DNA from: Symsagittifera roscoffensis
Taxonomy: Eukaryota > Xenacoelomorpha > Acoela > Convolutidae
NCBI RefSeq assembly: GCF_963678635.1
Contig: NC_087065.1
Location: forward strand, 50,662,452 to 50,722,451
Direction: 5' to 3'
Length of the DNA stretch: 60,000 nt
Made by a program: the position numbers and the translations under genes. This document shows positions 12,885 through 23,732 of this stretch, in pieces; positions within the stretch are counted from its first letter, which is position 1; every line of letters begins with the position of its first letter. Below the pieces are notes generated by a model. That model made no database searches. It saw only the letters and a program-made list of their open reading frames with translations, and had not been told where the DNA came from.

Positions 12885-13703
12885 TGAAATTTTTAAAGTG
12901 TCGATCAGGGGCGGATCTAGGATTTTCTCGAGGGGGGGGGCGGATTTTCAAAATTTTGACGACCTTTTTGTTTTTTTTAGGTCGACCAAATTGATTTTTT
13001 GAGCTCTCCCAAAGCACTAAAAAAACGCTGTTTTCGCCAAATTTTCTGCGCCGCTTTTAGGCACTTTTTAGAAAATTTTGACCAAAAAATTGCGTTTTTT
13101 CGGCGCGCGCTCGCCCCTCAAAATTAGTAAATATTGGCGCCCAAGGCGCCTTTAGAAAAATTTTAGGGTCGGTTAGCCAAAAGTGGATTTCTTAAAAGTA
13201 CCAAAGGGAGGACCCTTTGGGTCGGCAGGGTGTCGAATCCCTGAGGGGGGGGGGGGTGTCCGCCCCTGGTGTCGATGAACGTAGCTCAGACTTTTTTAAA
13301 GATCGCCAGGATTTTTTTTCTTGAAAGGTCTTGAAGTTTGTTCAGTCTCATATTTAATTTTGCTTTTCTTTAATTTATTGTTCTTTTTAAATTGGTTGAT
13401 TTCGTTTCTTAAAATAAAGGCAATTTCCACTATCGAACAGCAAAAGTGTAAAGGTTATGACAAACGCGATTGACTTCTAATTTCGAAAATGGAATTTAAT
13501 AATCAGATTTTCCGGCGAAAAAAAAATTGTACCTATTGATACAGCTTTCTCAATTTGGGTTAATTTTAACGCAAAAGTGTCAGCCATAAATTTTCTAGAA
13601 ATTCAAAGAGCTTTGAAGCATTCTATTTTTTTCGCGGAAAATTGAAAAATGTGTTTTTTTTTTCAAAAAAAAACAGGTCAGTGGTTATTGACTGTTTTCC
13701 AAC
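12885..13703 (+). repeat. Dispersed repeat interrupted by the hAT MITE (copy 1)
   Basis: The two flanks of the MITE together read like the left end of the 16289 element ('...gtgtcgat' plus 'gaacgtagctcagactttttt' against 'gagtaatgaacgtagtgagtactcttttat'). Downstream come 'ccactatcgaacag' and 'ccaactgtctgttggttatg'. So the MITE jumped into an existing repeat copy. Counterpart in copy 2: 38961-39779. Confidence 0.6.
12906..13268. mobile_element. hAT-type MITE, 363 bp (copy 1)
   Basis: Begins CAGGGGCGGA and ends TCCGCCCCTG, a perfect 10-bp terminal inverted repeat. It is flanked on both sides by the direct repeat 'gtgtcgat' (12898-12905 and 13269-13276). An 8-bp target-site duplication is the signature of the hAT superfamily. 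The interior carries poly-G runs and no ORF, so it is non-autonomous. It sits inside another dispersed repeat, whose interrupted end resumes at 'gaacgtagctcagac'. Confidence 0.88.
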
Positions 13704-13709
13704 TGTCTG

Positions 13710-15425
13710 TTGGTTATGTTTTGTTGTACAAAAATGTTTTTTCTACTTTTATATTGTATGGTTTTTTAACTTGTCTGAGATGCTTGATCAGTTTTCGAGA
13801 CAATTTTAGTTTTTTAGAATCAGAGCTGAAAGAGCTTTAATATGATACCACTCTTAACTCAAAATTTATTGTAAAAACACTCCCAAAGCTATAGTTTTTT
13901 TGGAATTAGTCGGAACAATAATCCTGGGAAGAGTGTTTAAAATGTAATTCAAGTAGCTTTTTCGCACTCAAATGTGAACTAAAGCTTATAATGACAAACG
14001 AGTTTGTTAAACCCCCACAGAAAAAAATCGAAGTGCATTTATGGCAAAAAAGATGGTTTATGTAATGAGTTTTTGCCGTAACCAAAATGTGTTCAAAGAC
14101 GAACTTGTTTCATCCAGAAATTGACTCATTTTTTGTGAAGATTCTTCATGCATGTTTTTATGGCCTAATGAGTAATTTGGATTGCAAATTAGAATCGTTT
14201 TCAAACCACTTTGAAATTGCAGCGAAATCTCTTTTAATCATGCATACTTCCAAAGGAAACCATTAGTAGCATCAAACTCTACCCGCTAAAAGTGTGGAAC
14301 TCGTTCTGATAGTATTAGACTGTTTTAGCAGATTTTGGGATGTTTTGCTGTTGTTTTGTTCAAGTGAGACGAAGATGAATTTTTGCGAAACAATAGTTTC
14401 GTTATTTGAAGTTGCTTCTACCTCAGTGATTATAAGCTGAAAAAAGGCGCCGACAAGAATAAATAAACTGGTCAAATAAGTTTCGAATGAGTCTGCACCA
14501 ATCCACAGTAAGAGGAAAGTGGCTCCGAATCGCAGTTGCGGCGAGGGGAGGGGAGGCGTAGAGCGAGAGAGAGAGGGGAGGCGGGCGAACACTTAATCTC
14601 TCTTTCTCTTCTCTCTGCTGTCGCTCCTGTTCCTATTATTTTATAAGTGCCCAGGAGAAAATTGGTGCTTCAGTTTGACTCTTTGTCTCTTTCACATTTG
14701 GACGCCATCTGTTTTTACAATTGCTCTCTCTTTATTCAACAAACTTCATTTTGTTTCAGGTTTCGATATGTGATGTCAACCTTGGCGGCAGATTCCATGC
14801 TTCAAAATTTAAATCCACTGCCAATTTAACTGCACTGCAGCAGTTATATTTAGATTAGCAATTTATTAGAAGGGCAAGAAAGGAAGGAAAAGAAGAGCCC
14901 TGTTAGCATCTAGAATGTCCTGATTTTGCCATGCAGCCCCAACTGCTGCTGCTGTTGCTGTAGTTGTTTTTTTATTTTATTGCTGCTGCTGGTGGTGGTC
15001 TAGGCGGTGAAACTAAAGAGTTCCATTACCATAGCTTGTCTTACCTTCATCAACTCTCATTCTATCCTTCCTTTCTCTCACCTGTTGTGCTGACCCGTTC
15101 CCCTCCTCCGCTCCAGCAACTCATTCATTATTACAGATGCCCTATCTCTCTTATCATTTTCCCCCAAATTATGATTAATTGGTTAATCTTTTAGCATTTG
15201 TTTTGTCTCACCCTCTTTTAACTGCCGATTTGTGTCGCGAGTTTTTTTACACTTATTCTTTCTCTCTCGCTACGAAGACTCTTACTACTTTTCTTTGAAA
15301 GAACCCTTATGGTTTTATTTGTAATCTTATTTGTAACGTTGTTTGCGATCAAGTATATTTGATTAGTTGTTTGTTACACTTTTTAAAAGGCTATATTAAA
15401 TCAGTTCTGTTGGACGTACTTCCAA
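13710..15425. other. Upstream region of the GRK exon (copy 1)
   Basis: No coding region. It holds the GC-rich block at 14508-14640, a CTG-type triplet run (14940-15000; 9 bp shorter in copy 2) and a TATA-like motif shortly before the ATG. Probably promoter plus 5' untranslated sequence of the GRK transcript. Confidence 0.5.
14508..14640 (+). promoter_or_regulatory. GC/purine-rich block upstream of the GRK exon (possible promoter region)
   Basis: About 0.8-0.9 kb before the GRK start codon the AT-rich background gives way to 'gttgcggcgaggggagggga', GAGA-type repeats and then a CT-rich run on the same strand. Such GAGA/CT blocks are frequent near animal promoters. There is no direct evidence for a start site. 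Counterpart: 40584-40716. Confidence 0.3.
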
Positions 15426-16113
15426 ATGGCGGATTTGGAGGCAGTTTTGGCAGATGTGAGCTACCTGATGGCGATGGAGAAGTCCAAGAGTACCCCGGCT
15501 GCCCGAGCGAGTAAGAAAATAGTGTTGCCGGACCCCCAAATTAGATGTGTGATGCACAGGTACCTGCAACAGCGCAACGAAATCACATTCGAGAAAATAT
15601 TTCATCAGAAGATTGGCTTTCTTCTTATGAAGGAATACTGCAGCAAACACCTGGAACTGTCCACTCAGAGAATTGAGTTCTACGAGGACATCCTGAACTA
15701 CCAGAGCACACACTGTGACGAGGAGCGGGAGAAGATCACGCGCAAGATGTACGACAAGCACATCATGACTGAGCTGATCTGTGTGACATACAACTACTCG
15801 GAGGAAGCGCTCAACCACATCAAGGAGGAGCTGAACAAGAACCAGGTACCCTCCACAGAACTGTTCAACGTCTACATTGAGGAGATCAAGAAGTCCTTAG
15901 AGAAGGAGGCCTACGAGCCCTTTCTCAAGAGCGAACAGTTCACACGCTTTCTCCAATGGAAGAATGTGGAGCTCAACATACAGCTGTCTATGAGCGACTT
16001 CTCAGTGCACAGAATCATCGGCAGGGGCGGCTTCGGAGAGGTATACGGGGCTAGGAAGGCGGACACGGGCAAAATGTACGCCATGAAGTGTCTAGACAAG
16101 AAGCGAATCAAAG
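15426..16113 (+). CDS. GRK2/3-type G-protein-coupled receptor kinase, first coding exon (copy 1)
   Basis: This exon encodes the N-terminal 229 residues of a beta-adrenergic-receptor-kinase-type GRK, a cytosolic Ser/Thr kinase that phosphorylates agonist-occupied GPCRs. The first residues [20 protein letters not shown] match the conserved receptor-docking helix. Residues about 54-175 form the RGS-homology domain, which binds G-alpha-q in this family. Then comes [19 protein letters not shown], the glycine-rich loop GRGGFGEV and the ATP-binding lysine in MYAMK (about residue 221). The start is the only sensible ATG, in context CCAAATGG. The exon ends at AAG|GTAAGC with phase 1 (GT at 16114); reading on gives only 26 more codons to a stop. 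Missing here: the rest of the kinase domain and the PH domain. A TATA-like 'ctatatta' lies about 33 nt upstream of the ATG. Vertebrate orthologues split this stretch into several exons, so the single long exon is notable. Confidence 0.95.
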
Positions 16114-16288
16114 GTAAGCATCAAAATTCTCACTCTACTTCTTCTTCATCTTATCTGTATTTCATTACAGCAGCAGCCATTGTGCTCGGCTAGCTAATAT
16201 CACCAAACCAACCACTTTCTCCTGAGCTGTTCAACTACAAGACTGACATAAATATAAGATTGTGTTTTTGAACCTCACTTATACTATT

Positions 16289-16760
16289 AAGAGTAATGAA
16301 CGTAGTGAGTACTCTTTTATAGATCTTGCTGATTTTTTTTTTCAGGAAAAAGTCTTATTATTTGTTCACGCTCAATTTTGATTTTTCGCGGTTTAACTTG
16401 TGATTTCTTTTTAAGCTCGGTGCATTTCCATTGTTAAAAAGGAAGGCAAACTCCACTATCGAACAGTAAAGATGTAAAGGTCACGAAAAACGTGATAGAC
16501 TTCTAATTTCGAAAATGGAAATTAATTATCAGATTTCCCAGTGAAATAAGTTCTACCTATTGATCCAGTTTTCTCAAATTGGGTTAATTTTAACCAAAAA
16601 GTGTCCATCATAAATTGTTCTACAAATTCAAAAAGCTTTAAGGCCATCTTTTTTTCTTCGAAATTCAAAAGTTGAAGGTTTTGAAAAAAAAACAAGTCAG
16701 TTTTTGTTTCAGTTTCCTTGCGTTCATTACTCTTTTCCAACTGTCAGTTGGCTATGTTCT
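16289..16760 (+). repeat. Dispersed repeat family with inverted ends (copy at 16.3 kb)
   Basis: Contains 'ccactatcgaacag', 'acttctaatttcgaaaatgg', 'ctcaaattgggttaatttta' and 'ctgtcagttggctatg', all found in order at 13277-13703, 22239-22710 and, in part, at 50225-50560 and 56815-56960. The left 'aagagtaatgaacg' (16289-16302) is the exact reverse complement of 'cgttcattactctt' (16721-16734), suggesting a terminal-inverted-repeat element. Similarity between copies continues a little past the right repeat, so the true ends are uncertain. No ORF. Confidence 0.65.
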
Positions 16761-18365
16761 TATATTTTTTGCTCTTTCTTATACTCTCAGTGTGGGAGCA
16801 AAGATAGCCAAAAAGTTTTTTTTTGTGGAGAATATTGATAATTGTACAGTGGTCCCCTGCGGGTTTTAACCCTTTTTAATTTTAACATTGCCTGGAAAGA
16901 TAACAATTGGTAACTTTCACTGAAGATAGAGAAGGACACTAGTTGCTTAAACAACTGGTCTGATTTGCGTGGTAATGTCAGCACACTTTTTGTTGTGTAC
17001 AACCTTGTCTGCTGCTCTTGAACTCAGTACTTCTAACGCACTCTTCAAAAGAGGGTTGCGGCATTCAATTCAAAACATCTGCAGGAAGTAAAAGCGTGCT
17101 ATAAAATGTCACTTCCTCGTCTGGTTAAATGTCAACAGAAGATATGAAAGAGAATTACATAACACCAGCAGCACCCCCTCCCCCCAAGTGTGCTAGCTTG
17201 ACTTTTGTGCCGATGATACATGATTGATATCCCTGCGCTTTTAAATGCTGCGTGAGCAATGTTCTTGCAGAAGCAGTTAAAAAATTTGTTTGCAGATGGT
17301 ATAATTTGAAGCGAATGGCGCATAGCTACAAATAGATATCGATCATAAATTTTATTCGGCTTTTTTCTTGTGAAATCTAACGGCATGAAGCTGAGAATTT
17401 TTCACTGGTCCAGTGCATGCCTTTTAACATGTTTTGTTGTGCAAGCGAATCGACGTATACTATTTCATTGCTCTTGCCAAATAGTGAAAACTGCCTTCAC
17501 TTTGGCCACTGAATCAAGTGCAAGTGTAGATGGAAACCAGCAGTATCCGTTTGCAACATCCTATTCAGCCAATGTATAAGCTCACTTCCAAATTAAATGC
17601 TGCTACACTTAAATTTTTTTTCGTCTATAATTACATCTCATTGTTGCAGTTTTCAATCTAATTCATTTCATTACAAAACATAACAAACACAAGACAAAAA
17701 AATGAAAAGCCAAAGATAGAAAAAATGTTTGAAACTTTATATTTTATCTTCTAATGTTTTCCTTGTTTTTGCATTTTTCCTTAAATAATTGTGGCGGTAA
17801 CATTCTTGCTACTTGCACCGCAACCGGCTCCCTTTTTTTGTAACCTCTTTTTTTATATAGAACTCCATTCCTAGGAAATTATCAACAGATTATCTTTCAA
17901 GCTAATACATTTCATGCCACAATATCTAGCATATGAAGGCAAAGCTTCTAAATTGTTGCATTTGTTTTAAAAATAGAAGTTATCGAAAACCGTGAATTAA
18001 TATAAAGGGGATTTTTTATTACACTTGCGGTAGCAACTCTTCTAATTGGGAGCTAGAATTTTATCTCCGTAAACAGCTTTTCTTACAAATCTTCGAGAAA
18101 TTGAACTTGCTTTATTTTTTAACCAAAACAGCTTGCATGCTCCTTCTCATTTGGTCTAAAAGTAACGAGGTTACCTTGGGACTCTCAGGTTCCTGCTGGC
18201 CCTTGTTTTTTTCAGTGTCGAAAATTGATTGTTTTTTTTCGGGGAAAATTGATTTGGATTTTTAGCTGATGTTTTGTCGACGCAATTGCCACATCAAGGA
18301 TTTTTATTGTGCTGTAAGCAATTTCGTTTTTGTTGCAAGTTTTGTCAATTTACTCATATAATTTG

Positions 18366-18367
<2 letters not shown>

Positions 18368-18410
<43 letters not shown>
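18368..18410 (+). repeat. (AT)21 microsatellite (copy 1)
   Basis: Uninterrupted AT run of 42 bp; the copy 2 counterpart is 28 bp longer. Confidence 0.95.
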
Positions 18411-18412
<2 letters not shown>

Positions 18413-19489
18413 CTTTAAGGTTTTTTCGATCTAAATGGTTTTGGTTTACGTCTTATTAGATTTGTCGTTTGAAAGGCAAAAATTGATTATCATTTCACAA
18501 AAACTCAGGTCTGTTGTGATACTAAAGTTCATAGTTATATAGTTAAATAATTTTTCTGACAAAAAATTTAGTCTGAATTTTTTTTTTTGTTTTCTGATAA
18601 TTGGGCGCCTATCCACGTATTGTCGGTTTACTGGCCGCTCGGTAAATACAAAAGCTTAATAATTTTGTTGGTTGTGTTTCTAATTTCTGGATTTTCTCTG
18701 AATTTCCACTTTTTCAAAAAAAATGTTCGCCCTTCTTCGTCTGTGTTAATGTAACACTTTGTCTTGCAATCAAACTTCGAGTTTATCAAACTTCAAGTTT
18801 ACTGAACGGTGGAACGAATGCTTTTTGAATCTGAAGAATAGTATGTGATTACGTCACTTGAGGGCCTCGAAAATAGCTAATCTGCTACTATAAGTACAAT
18901 GCTAAGCCGTTCTAAGTGTCTTGTAATCGGTATCTAGACTTTTCTTCCAGTAAGCACTAAACCATAAACGGGGCCTAGGAAATAAGACGAAAAGCAAATT
19001 AGACGTGACCAACAAAAACGAATTTAGACGTCGATGCAAAATTACAAATATGGGACATTAGACGTAATCTATATCTATACTATATTTAAATGCTAGTGAC
19101 AGCTATCTCCCATGTTTAAGCTTAATAATTTTGCAATGCTTAAGAAAATTTTTCAATTACTTTTTCGCAAGGTCATTAATTTTTCAGTAATTTTTTCAAG
19201 GCCAAATTAAGTCTGTCTGTCTGAATACCTGCTTTTTTAATTAATTTGATTATGTCTGTCTACCCGTCTCCTAATTTTTGAACTTTGAATTTGGTGTCGA
19301 CGATTTAGTTCAAAATAGTACTACTGTCAAACGGTTGTCTCCAATCTCTCTTTACCTTTATCAGAAATCTTTTTTGGATTTTTTTTGCAAAGCTATATCT
19401 TTTTTTTCATATATTGCAATGGTACAGATTTTTTCTCGATTTCCCAGTTTGAATTCAGTGGTTATTCCACCGAGTTTTTAAAAAGCAGC

Positions 19490-20790
19490 CCAATAGTGGG
19501 ATGCTGTCAGGGTTCACAAAGTGGTTGCCAATTTGGCCTCCAATTAAGAAAACTTTAAATTACAAAATTTACTCAACTTGAAATTCCCAAACCTGTAGTT
19601 GGGTGCTGTCAGAGTACTCTCGTGAGTTGCGAATCCTAATTCAAATGAGAGGACTCAAATCCTTGTAGTTTTCGAGATATCACGTTTTTTGTGATTTTTT
19701 CAAAAAAGTTTTTCGAAATTTTGAATTAATATTTGTTTTCAAAATTTGAAACTTTTTACCCTGGATTTGTGTGCTGTCAGGGTACTCTCTTGGGTTGCGA
19801 ATCTTGCTTCCAAAAATGACTGCTCAAATCCTTGCAGTTTCCGAGATATCACGTTTTTTGTGATTTTTCAAAAAAATTTCAGAAAACTTAATGAATTTTT
19901 TTCTTAAAAATTTGAAATTCTTTACCCTGTAATTCAGTGCTGGCAGGGTACCCTCAGGAGTTGCGAATCTTGCCTCTAAAAATGACTGCTCAAATCCTTG
20001 TAGTTTTTGAGATATTACGTTTTTTATGATTTTTCAAAAAAAAATCCAGAAAACTGAACGAATTTTTTTTCCTCATTGTTTGAATTTCTCAACCCTATAG
20101 TTGGGGGCTATAAGAGTATTCTCAGGAGATTGCAAACCTTGCCTCCAATTATGACTGGTCAAATTCTTGTAGTTTTTGAGATATGACGTTTTTTTGTAAT
20201 TTTTTTCAAAAAAAGTTTTAGAAAACCTAAACAAACTTTTTTCTTCAGATTTGAAATTCCCAAACTTGTAATTGGGTGCTGTCAGACTACTCTCACGGGT
20301 TTTGAACCTTGAATACATTTATGACTGCTCAAATTTTTGTGGTTTTTTTAGATATGACGTTATTGTGATTTTGTCAAAGTTTTTCAGAAAACGAAACTTT
20401 GATTTTTTCATTTGAATTTCCTAACCCCGTCGTAGTTGGGTGCTGTCTGGGTACTCATAAGGGTTGCAAATCTTGCCTCGAAACATGACTGCTCAAATCC
20501 TTGTAGTTTTCAAGATTTGAGGATTTTTTGTACGATTTTTCCAACATTTTCAATTAACTTAGATTTAGAAAATTCTTAAAATTTAAATATCCCAACCCTG
20601 TGATTGGGTGCTGCCAGGGTATTCCCAGGAGTTGTAAATCTTGCCTCCAAATATGACTACTCAAATTTTTGTACTTTTCGAGATTTGACTTTTTCGAGAT
20701 GACGGAAAATAGGAATTAAAAAAATAAATAAATTATCAAATCACCAGCCATGTAATTGGGCGCTGTCTGAGTACAGTAAAAGCCTGCAGA
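19490..20790 (+). repeat. Satellite-like tandem array, unit about 165-170 bp (copy 1)
   Basis: About eight diverged units. Each reads 'ttgggtgctgtcagggtactctc', 'gttgcgaatcttgcctcc', 'atgactgctcaaatccttgtag', 'gagatatcacgttttttgtga' and an A/T-rich end. Unit starts lie near 19603, 19771, 19938, 20103, 20275, 20440, 20607 and 20755, with a partial unit near 19495. No coding frame is kept across units. Confidence 0.9.
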
Positions 20791-21390
20791 TGTGGTTTCC
20801 AATGTATGCGGTTTTTCATGAGTTGTCAAAAATTCGAAGCACCGGAGGTGCGCTACACGCTAGCTGTATTGTTTCGTGTCTGAAGTTTGTTTACCGACTA
20901 CAATTAACTTTTTTTCAGCTTTCTTAAATGCAAATCAACTTCTCACATGCCGCAATTTTCACATTCCGCATTTATCACATGCCGCAATTGTATATAATTT
21001 ATGCATTTCAAAAATGTTTTATAATCTTGAAAATAACATTTTATAAATCAATTGAGATAAATATTTTGATATGCAATGCGATCTTATATTATTTTTGTAA
21101 TTATGAAAACTTGTTTTAAGCAATAAGTTTTGTTAGCCCTTTGCTTTCCGTCTAAAATGCTAGTTTTGCAAAAACAATTTAACGTCTAAATTCGTTTTTG
21201 TTGGTCACGTCTAATTTGCTTATCGTCTAATTTCCTAACCCCCACCGTAAACAGCAAAACCGTAAAAAATTTCCCGTAAACAACTAAACTTTTCTTACAA
21301 ATCTTCTCTATTACTCTATCTTTAGTTTTTTCTTCACACATTGTTTCTTTTTCATTAAACCTCAAAAACTTCCATTTTAACTTTCACTTG

Positions 21391-21450
21391 GCCTGGCGTT
21401 AACGCCGTCGCCTTTGCACTCTAAGATCTGGGGTGTGTGTCTCGACCGGA
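21391..21450 (+). mobile_element. tRNA-like SINE head before the 160-bp array (copy 1)
   Basis: 'ctggcgttaacgccgtcgcc' resembles an A box with D loop, and 'gtgtgtctcgacc' a B box, at tRNA spacing. The loop reads CTTTGCA (TGC-like). Counterpart at 47495-47554. Weaker than the Thr-like head. Confidence 0.4.
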
Positions 21451-21479
21451 CCTTGATTTTTTTTCAGTCTAATAAGGCA

Positions 21480-22230
21480 ATTAAAAAAATTGGTGAAATT
21501 GCATTATGGCACTTTTTTTGTCTGCTCACGTTTTGTCGGCTCAGTTGCCCTTCAAGGATTTTGCTGGGCTGCAAGCAACTTTCATTGTAGTTGCAAGTGT
21601 TGTTCATTCTAGTTTCAGGGGGACTGGAAACATTAAAAAAGAAATTTTAAATCAATATTTTTCGGCTCAACTGGTGTCTGCTCATGTTTTGTCGGCTTAG
21701 TTGCCGCATCACAAATTTTTCTTGTGCTTGAGCATTTCTTATTGTAGTTGCAAGTGCAAGTGTTGTTCGCTCTAGTTTCGGAATGGGTTCTTGAAACATT
21801 AAAAAGTTTTAATCAATTTTTTTCGGCTCAGCTGGTGTCTGCTCATATTTCGCCGGCTTAGTTGCCAGATCACGGATTTTGGGTTGTGCTGTAGGCAAAT
21901 TTCATTGTAGTTACGAGGTGTTGGTCATTTTGGTTAGGTGTTCATTCTAGTTTCACGGGGGATTGAATTATTTTAAATATATATAAAAAAAAAATTCAGA
22001 TTAACCGGTCTCTGCTCTCAAATTGTCGGCTTAGTTGCCACATCACAGATTAATTTTTCTTAACTAATTCTTTTTAGTTGCCGGTGAAAGTTTTTTCGTA
22101 GTTTTTGGTGGGATTTAAAACTTTTAATAAGAACATGATAAGATATTTTTAATAAGAACATGTTTTTTCGGCCCAATTTTTGTATGTCAAAGATTGTCGG
22201 CTTTGTTTGTTCTTCGTAAATTTGTTCCGT
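21480..22230 (+). repeat. Second tandem array, unit about 160 bp, behind a tRNA-like head (copy 1)
   Basis: Four to five diverged units carrying 'gtctgctca', 'ttttgtcggcttagttgcc', 'atcacagattttt', 'cattgtagttgcaagtgttg' and 'tctagtttcggggg'. A related single unit follows another candidate head at 18268-18350 ('ttttgtcgacgcaattgcc'). It could be a SINE whose body was tandemly amplified. Counterpart: 47584-48330. Confidence 0.75.
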
Positions 22231-22238
22231 TGCTAATT

Positions 22239-22710
22239 AAGAGTAATCAAAGTAGTGAATAACTTTATAAAATTCCTGGTAATTTTTTTTGTTTTTTTTT
22301 CAGTGAAAAGTCTTAAAATGCATTAATAACTACAGATGAGCGTTCAGATATGTTAATGCATTTATGAATGCACCTAGGTAGCTATGCATTTTGAGTTCAG
22401 TTCAAAATCATCTGCTTAAAGTTAGGAAAAAATGTGCTCTCCAATTATAAAAGTGGAACTGGCGCGAAAAAATGGATTGATTTTTAGTTTCGAAAGTGGA
22501 ATTTTTCTTAGATTTCCCGGCGGAATAAAAACTTACCTATTGATCCAGTTTTCTCAAATTGGGTTAATTTTATTAACATAATGTCAGTCAAAATTTTTTT
22601 TTGAAAATGAAACAGCTTTAGGGCCATATATTTGTTTTTTGGTTTTCGCAGTATTTTTTCTTATGTCCTTGCGTTCAAGACTCTTTTCTTACTGTCTGTT
22701 GGCTGTGTTA
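22239..22710 (+). repeat. Dispersed repeat family (copy at 22.2 kb)
   Basis: Diverged member: left 'aagagtaatcaaagtagtga', middle 'ctcaaattgggttaatttta', right 'cgttcaagactctt' then 'ctgtctgttggctgtg'. The inverted ends are degraded relative to the 16.3-kb copy. Counterpart: about 48342-48813. Confidence 0.55.
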
Positions 22711-23590
22711 TAACATTCAAATATCTGGCATGGTTGCCTACCTAGAGTGAACTTCTATCGAGACTTACAAAAAATGTTTTTATATTTGTTCTATCGCAAG
22801 TGGTGCGGAGCTCCACTTCGCCTGTTTGCCTGTTTAGTTTGACTTGGATTGAAGTTTTTCTGAAAAAGTTGGAGAGAACTTTGTTTTCGTTTTAATGAAT
22901 TTGGCAAATAAAATATCAGTCAACTGAAGCTTTAACTAATGTTTAAGCTTAATTTTTGCCTGCCTTCAACGATTTGTGATCGGTAAATCGACTTTTTTCG
23001 TAAAGAACTTTTCTTATAAATTTGTGACCTTGCTTTATTAAGAAACCTCTGTAACTTTACAGGTTTTCAATTTAGTGTATTGTTAAAGTGCCTCCAATAG
23101 AAGCTTGAGGTCTGAGGCTCAATTTTCAGGTGATTTTTTTAAAAAAATCTATGTAATTTGATTTTTCATGATATGCTTGAATTGTCGGACTGACGTTTTT
23201 TTGGTTATTTTTGTCGGCTTTCTTTCAAAGCATGAACTTTGCTTGAAGGCTCAGAAAGTTTCCACCGTTTTAAAGTGCCGTTTTTAATGTTTTTAAAGAT
23301 GCTGGTTTTTGAGTTTCAAGATTTTCTATATACTTTTTGCTTAAATAGCTTAAGCTTTAATCGCTTTCTATTATTGAATTTTTTATTAGCACAAAAATGC
23401 TGCGACTTTTTTCTGGCTCAACGTACATAGACCCAAGCATTGTCTGCCAATAACCGCTCGGTAGTTTTTTATCAGTGCTTATTTGACGCTTGGTTTTTCG
23501 TCTCTCGATTGTTTTTTCAAAAATTTGTTTTCTCTATATTTAGTTTTTTTTCGACCTTTGAATTAATTTTGTGGCTTAATAGTGTCCCCT

Positions 23591-23668
23591 GTAATTTGAT
23601 AGCCGCTAGCTTGTAATGCTATGGGTGTGATCTATCGCAAGTGTTGCCGGACTCCACTTCGCTTCTGC
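23591..23668 (+). mobile_element. Degenerate tRNA-like SINE next to the duplication junction (copy 1)
   Basis: Reads 'gccgctagcttgtaatgcta', again with a CTTGTAA anticodon loop, then 'gggtgtgatctatc' as a weak B box. The motif 'gcaagtgttgccggactccacttcgc' follows, also present near 4335, 4392 and 22798. It ends 8 bp before the point where the duplicates part (23676). Confidence 0.5.
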
Positions 23669-23732
23669 GTATAATTTTTTTTCTAGATCCTGATTGATCG
23701 TTTAAGTTTTCATCCAATTTCAATTGTGCAAC

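Larger units (their letters stand above)
1..23676 (+). repeat. Copy 1 (visible part) of a 26-kb tandem duplication
   Basis: Positions 1-23676 match 26073-49823 in the same orientation and order with only scattered substitutions and small indels, so every element in one is present in the other. The offset drifts from 26072 at the left edge to about 26147 at the right, because poly-A/T tracts and microsatellites changed length. The match already runs at base 1, so copy 1 probably starts before the window. If this is a simple head-to-tail duplication, its missing left part equals 23677-26072 and lies about 2.4 kb upstream. Content: one GRK2-like coding exon, SINE heads, MITEs and satellite arrays. 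It could instead be two haplotypes joined in an assembly. Confidence 0.96.
16114..23676 (+). other. Sequence downstream of the GRK exon (copy 1), presumptive intron
   Basis: Begins with the donor GTAAGC and contains no recognisable kinase exon in any plus-strand frame. It holds the dispersed repeat at 16289-16760, an AT microsatellite, a satellite array (19490-20790), a second array (21480-22230), another dispersed-repeat copy (22239-22710) and tRNA-like fragments. The same holds for 42184-49823 in copy 2. Short open frames here are AT-rich and match nothing recognised. Confidence 0.7.

Noticed and set aside
15396-15818. 140-codon minus frame opposite the GRK exon (and 41466-41888)
   Set aside because: Antisense shadow of the conserved kinase exon.
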